Shown: in pieces, positions 61,733 to 64,000 of the stretch
Numbering within the stretch: position 1 is the first letter of the stretch
Layout of the letters: each line of letters starts with the position of its first letter
Source of the DNA: Cytophagales bacterium
Lineage (GTDB): Bacteria > Bacteroidota > Bacteroidia > Cytophagales > Cyclobacteriaceae
Direction of reading: 5' to 3'
Length of the DNA stretch: 64,000 nt
NCBI GenBank assembly: GCA_033344775.1
Contig: JAWPMT010000005.1
Location: 1,843,501-1,907,500, forward strand
Position numbers and translations under genes: made by a program
The notes under the pieces: generated by a model
What the model was told of the DNA's origin: nothing
Database searches by the model: none
Seen by the model: the letters and a program-made list of their open reading frames with translations, nothing else

Positions 61733-61954
61733 TTACTTCCTTTCCCCTAGATTGGGATAGATATGAAAGACCTTTACGGAGCTGTCATGATCTGTTCGAC
61801 CTATTAGAATATTTCTGCCATCATATGAATCTGAAAGATCAATAAACTCTGAATTTAACTTGAACCCATCGTCGTATTCTATTGCTATTACATCCTCTTT
61901 ATACAATTGCCATATTTCAAAAAACTTGCGACTAGGAACGCCTTCGGATATTGG
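61733..61954 (-). pseudogene. C-terminal fragment of a decayed gene
   Basis: A 73-codon frame with clearly protein-like composition ends at TAA (61733-61735). It includes GVPSRKFFEIWQLYKEDVIA, IEYDDGFKLNSEFIDLSDS and RTDHDSSVKVFHIYPNLGERK. It has no start codon; a TGA (61955-61957) closes the frame upstream. I read it as the 3' remnant of a longer gene. I do not recognise the family. Confidence 0.55.
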
Positions 61955-61988
61955 TCAATTAAAGAATTGGCAATTTATCAGAAAATAA

Positions 61989-62011
61989 CAGTGGAGGTCA
62001 AACCACCACTG
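61989..62011. repeat. Short stem-loop CAGTGG/CCACTG
   Basis: CAGTGGAGGT pairs with ACCACCACTG around CAA with one A:A mismatch. A second small inverted repeat, TGCGCA-TACA-TGCGCA (62031-62046), lies 20 bases further. Neither has a T-tract. Confidence 0.4.
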
Positions 62012-62163
62012 CATACAACCAGATAGACAATGCGCATACATGCGCAAATAATCTTTAAAATTAACCATAAGACATGCAAAACGGTTTAATTGTTCCATGG
62101 AACTATTTGGATGTGGATTTCCGTTCGTATCTGGACAACTTACAGTATCTGGTAAAAATCGTA

Positions 62164-62337
62164 TCATTTCTTCCTGATTAGTTCAAAGTCATCCACGTGT
62201 ATACCTTCCGTTTGCATGGCCCCTGTTCTTAAAGCTTGTGCAGATGCTTTGCTGGGACGGAAGCTTAAAATGTATGGAAGGCCGATACACCTCCCAAGAG
62301 CTAAGTCGGTGGCCAAATAGCGCCTGATCGCCTCTTT
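62164..62337 (-). pseudogene. Second decayed gene fragment, stop-start coupled to a short ORF
   Basis: A 57-residue frame without a proper start (TAA just upstream) reads EAIRRYLATDLALGRCIGLP, then SFRPSKASAQALRTGAMQ and TEGIHVDDFELIRKK, and ends at TGA. That TGA overlaps an ATG (ATGA) that opens a 70-residue frame down to 61955 (MIRFLPDTVSCPDTNGN). The coupling suggests two genes of a former operon, both now broken. An internal ATG gives at most a 17-residue product. The family is not recognised. Confidence 0.4.
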
Positions 62338-62503
62338 TTAAAGTCATGCACTACCTATCAGTATTTATCCCTCACCAGAGAGTCATGATCCATCGCCGGT
62401 TGCGAAACATGGGATATATGTAAGTTTCACCCATGATGATGTAAAGCTTTAACCTGTGATTGTAGGGATTTTTGTAAGTGCTGAATGCTGTCTAGTCAAA
62501 AAA

Positions 62504-62860
62504 ATGCAAATGGAAAGTCCTGAACTAAAACCCGCGAAAGTCTATCAATTGTCCTATGCGGTAGATTATGAACCTGGGACTACCATCCTTAAGCCTATCC
62601 TGACCAAAGACACAGGCAGTGTCAATATGTATTCCCTCGACAAGGGCGAAAGCTTTGAGTCGGCAGTATCACCATTTGATATCCTTATTCAGGTATTTGA
62701 AGGGGTGGCTGAGGTGAACATTGGAGAAAAGTCATACGAGCTTATCGCAGGACAGATCCTGATCATTCCTGCGCATAGTAGCCATGAAATGAAAGCCAAT
62801 GAACGTTTTAAAATGCTGCTGACGGTCATCAAATATGGCTATGAGGAAGTGAGCATTTAA
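62504..62860 (+). CDS. Cupin-domain protein
   Basis: 118 aa from the ATG at 62504 (MQMESPELKPAKVYQL); a second ATG 6 bases on is equally possible. Single cupin barrel: MYSLDKGESFESAVSPFDIL near 48-67, VFEGVAEVNIGEKSYELIAGQILIIPAHSSHEMKA near 70-104. The second cupin motif (G-x5-P-x-x-x-x-H) is complete, while the first lacks the usual HxH, so metal binding may be weak. Small cupins of this type are often sensors or sugar/aromatic binders. It is followed 11 bases later by a CsbD-like gene. Confidence 0.82.
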   Translation: MQMESPELKPAKVYQLSYAVDYEPGTTILKPILTKDTGSVNMYSLDKGESFESAVSPFDILIQVFEGVAEVNIGEKSYELIAGQILIIPAHSSHEMKANERFKMLLTVIKYGYEEVSI

Positions 62861-62871
62861 TGGAATAGGAC

Positions 62872-63048
62872 ATGAGAAGCTGGCGTGAAATCAGGGTCAT
62901 GATGAAGTGGAGGTTTGCCAATCTCGACGATGCAGATTTTGAAATTGTCAATGGTGACAAGGAGCGAACCCTGGATCAATTGGCCAGCAAACTTCAAAAG
63001 ACCCGCGTAGAATTGGAACGGATCATTGCGGAGCTCCAGCATTGTTGA
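62872..63048 (+). CDS. CsbD-like small stress protein
   Basis: 58 aa (MRSWREIRVMMKWRFANLDD, then DFEIVNGDKERTLDQLASKL, ending RIIAELQHC). The pattern W-x-E-I-x-x-x-x-K-x-x-F-A-x-L-x-D-x-D-x-x-x-x-x-G-x-x-x-x-L-x-x-x-L is that of the CsbD family, small helical proteins induced by general stress in Bacillus and proteobacteria. The initial ATG lies 11 bases after the cupin stop, so the genes form an operon. Confidence 0.75.
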   Translation: MRSWREIRVMMKWRFANLDDADFEIVNGDKERTLDQLASKLQKTRVELERIIAELQHC

Positions 63049-63124
63049 ATGTTTTATGGGTCACACACCCATATAGTCAGCAACCGCGAAAAGTGAATAA
63101 ATACGAGTAATACAATAGATAAGA

Positions 63125-63319
63125 ATGAAAGAAGGAACGGTTAAGTTTTTTAATGAATCAAAAGGTTTTGGATTTATCAAACCCAGCGATTCCAGTTCAG
63201 ATGTTTTTGTACATGAGTCCGGACTTATAGATGACATTCGTGAAAATGACAGGGTGGAATTTGAACTTGAAAGGGGCAAGAAAGGCATGAACGCGGTGAA
63301 TGTCAAAGTGATCAGCTAA
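63125..63319 (+). CDS. Cold-shock protein (CspA family)
   Basis: 64 aa OB-fold protein. RNP1 is KGFGFIKP (residues 13-20) and RNP2 is VFVHES (27-32). The start MKEGTVKFFNESKGFGFI and the end of the barrel AVNVKVIS are typical. It binds single-stranded nucleic acid and unfolds RNA structures in the cold or under stress. It has its own terminator 24 bases after the stop. Confidence 0.95.
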   Translation: MKEGTVKFFNESKGFGFIKPSDSSSDVFVHESGLIDDIRENDRVEFELERGKKGMNAVNVKVIS

Positions 63320-63342
63320 TACGAATTTGAATCTTGAATAAG

Positions 63343-63366
63343 GCCACTTTTAAGAGTGGCTTTTTG
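63343..63366 (+). terminator. Rho-independent terminator of the cold-shock gene
   Basis: GCCACTTTTAAGAGTGGC forms a perfect stem of seven or eight pairs and runs into TTTTT (63359-63365). Confidence 0.85.
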
Positions 63367-63379
63367 CCATCAGCATCTC

Positions 63380-64000
63380 ATGAAGCAACTGAAAATACTT
63401 TTTCAGATCACCAACCGAACGCTCACCCTTGAAAAATACTTTCAGGAGGTAGGCAGGCACGAGATGATTTCGCCAGAAGAAGAAGTGATCCTTGCCCAAA
63501 GGATACAAGCTGGGGACCAGATCGCGTTAGAAAAGCTCACGAAAGCCAATCTGCGTTTTGTGGTCTCAGTGGCCAAACAATACGACCGTGGAATCCACAA
63601 TTTGACACTGGGAGACTTGATCAGTGAAGGGAATATCGGTTTGATGAGAGCCGCCAGCAAGTTTGACCCGTCCAAAGGCTTCAAATTTATTTCCTATGCC
63701 GTTTGGTGGATACGCCAGGCGATCATGTCCGCGATCAGTCAGCACTCAAGAGCAGTGAGACAGCCCATGAACCGGGTGAATAGCTACAATCAGGTGATGC
63801 GGTCAGTTTCGGAACTGGAGCAAAAATATCAACGAGAGCCTACGGATGAGGAAATTGCTGAAGCACTTGACTTTAACGAAGATTTCGTCCGTGAAATAAG
63901 ACATGTCGGCAATCGAACCTCTTCACTCGATGCACCGATTCTTGCCGAAAGCACTTCAACCCTGGCAGACATGTTGCAAGATCAGGAGTCGCCAGACCCT
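63380..64000 (+). CDS. Primary-type RNA polymerase sigma factor (partial, RpoD/SigA family)
   Basis: The first 207 codons are present; the gene runs off the window. MKQLKILFQITNRTLTLEKYF and EEEVILAQRIQAGDQIALEKLTKANLRFVVSVAKQY are the region 1.2/2.1 signatures, SEGNIGLMRAASKFDPSKGF and ISYAVWWIRQAIMSAI regions 2.3-2.4, and SELEQKYQREPTDEEIAEAL region 3. Compared with the usual Bacteroidota RpoD (VRLPLNRVGSLNK), this one reads VRQPMNRVNSYNQ, and NLTLGDLI replaces the longer QGLSLGDLI loop, so it is probably a divergent paralogue. It is directly downstream of the stress operon. Confidence 0.88.
   Translation, partial: MKQLKILFQITNRTLTLEKYFQEVGRHEMISPEEEVILAQRIQAGDQIALEKLTKANLRFVVSVAKQYDRGIHNLTLGDLISEGNIGLMRAASKFDPSKGFKFISYAVWWIRQAIMSAISQHSRAVRQPMNRVNSYNQVMRSVSELEQKYQREPTDEEIAEALDFNEDFVREIRHVGNRTSSLDAPILAESTSTLADMLQDQESPDP

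Noticed and set aside
61488-61760. 90-residue plus-strand frame over the second direct repeat
   Set aside because: Overlaps the decayed minus-strand fragment, has mixed composition, and the first repeat copy shows stops in the same frame, so the repeat itself is not coding.
62092-62103. GTTCCATGGAAC palindrome
   Set aside because: A 12-base palindrome without repetition or gene context is expected by chance at this scale.
62197-62349. 51-residue frame MTLKRGDQALFGHRLSS... opposite in phase to the decayed fragment
   Set aside because: The alternative frame on the same strand has a more protein-like sequence and a coupled stop-start; this one lacks any such support.

Overview
The window looks like a chromosomal segment of a gliding, marine-type Bacteroidota, probably order Cytophagales. 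The indications are the gliding-motility genes gldA, gldF, gldG and gldH, a giant surface protein with a type IX secretion sorting tail, GWxTD and GIN/DUF2807 proteins, many short-signal lipoproteins, ECF sigma/anti-sigma pairs, and weak Shine-Dalgarno sequences. I did not run any database search; species-level placement is not possible from reading alone.

Layout. 1-4150: end of a membrane-protein gene, an outer-membrane protein, then a three-gene envelope operon (lipoprotein, ClpP/SDH-like lipoprotein, intradiol-dioxygenase-like protein). 4152-8600: a Calx-beta/YHYH lipoprotein converging on an M13 zinc peptidase. 8771-12471: a small helical protein, a trans-envelope anti-sigma/beta-barrel protein with its ECF sigma factor, and dnaN. 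12644-16888: gldA-gldF-gldG-DUF4340, all coupled by 4-base overlaps. 17026-19451: PagL-like lipid A deacylase, GIN-domain lipoprotein, FMN reductase. 19505-30313: one 3602-residue repeat adhesin. 30575-33734: aldose-epimerase-like enzyme, FecR-like protein, CHASE2 protein. 33891-39339: MeaB GTPase, a formylglycine-generating-enzyme-like protein without the catalytic cysteines, a Tat-exported Gfo/Idh/MocA oxidoreductase and an esterase-like lipoprotein. 39517-40993: second sigma/anti-sigma locus with an exported Spy-like protein ending in a TonB-plug-like segment. 41175-57591: housekeeping and envelope genes (two S9 peptidases, gldH, a PSP1/RicT protein, purD, recQ, mannose-1-phosphate guanylyltransferase, rlmB, a GWxTD protein, a methyltransferase, asnB, an NlpC/P60 peptidase).

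57701-62340 is the accessory region. A serine recombinase runs antisense into the 3' half of tRNA-Ala(GGC), as expected for an element inserted at that tRNA. Behind it lie a 61-aa partner ORF, a stand-alone DnaA-domain-IV-like protein whose leader carries an array of 11-bp repeats (the strongest candidate here for an undescribed control system), about 1.4 kb of palindrome-rich non-coding DNA, and fragments of decayed genes. 62504-64000 returns to a stress-type cluster: cupin, CsbD-like, cold-shock protein and a divergent primary-type sigma factor cut by the window end.

How the parts may work together: the gliding/T9SS genes fit with the exported giant adhesin; two separate ECF sigma loci appear to sense the envelope; the FecR-like/CHASE2 pair may be another extracytoplasmic sensor; the right end combines a mobile element with a general stress operon.
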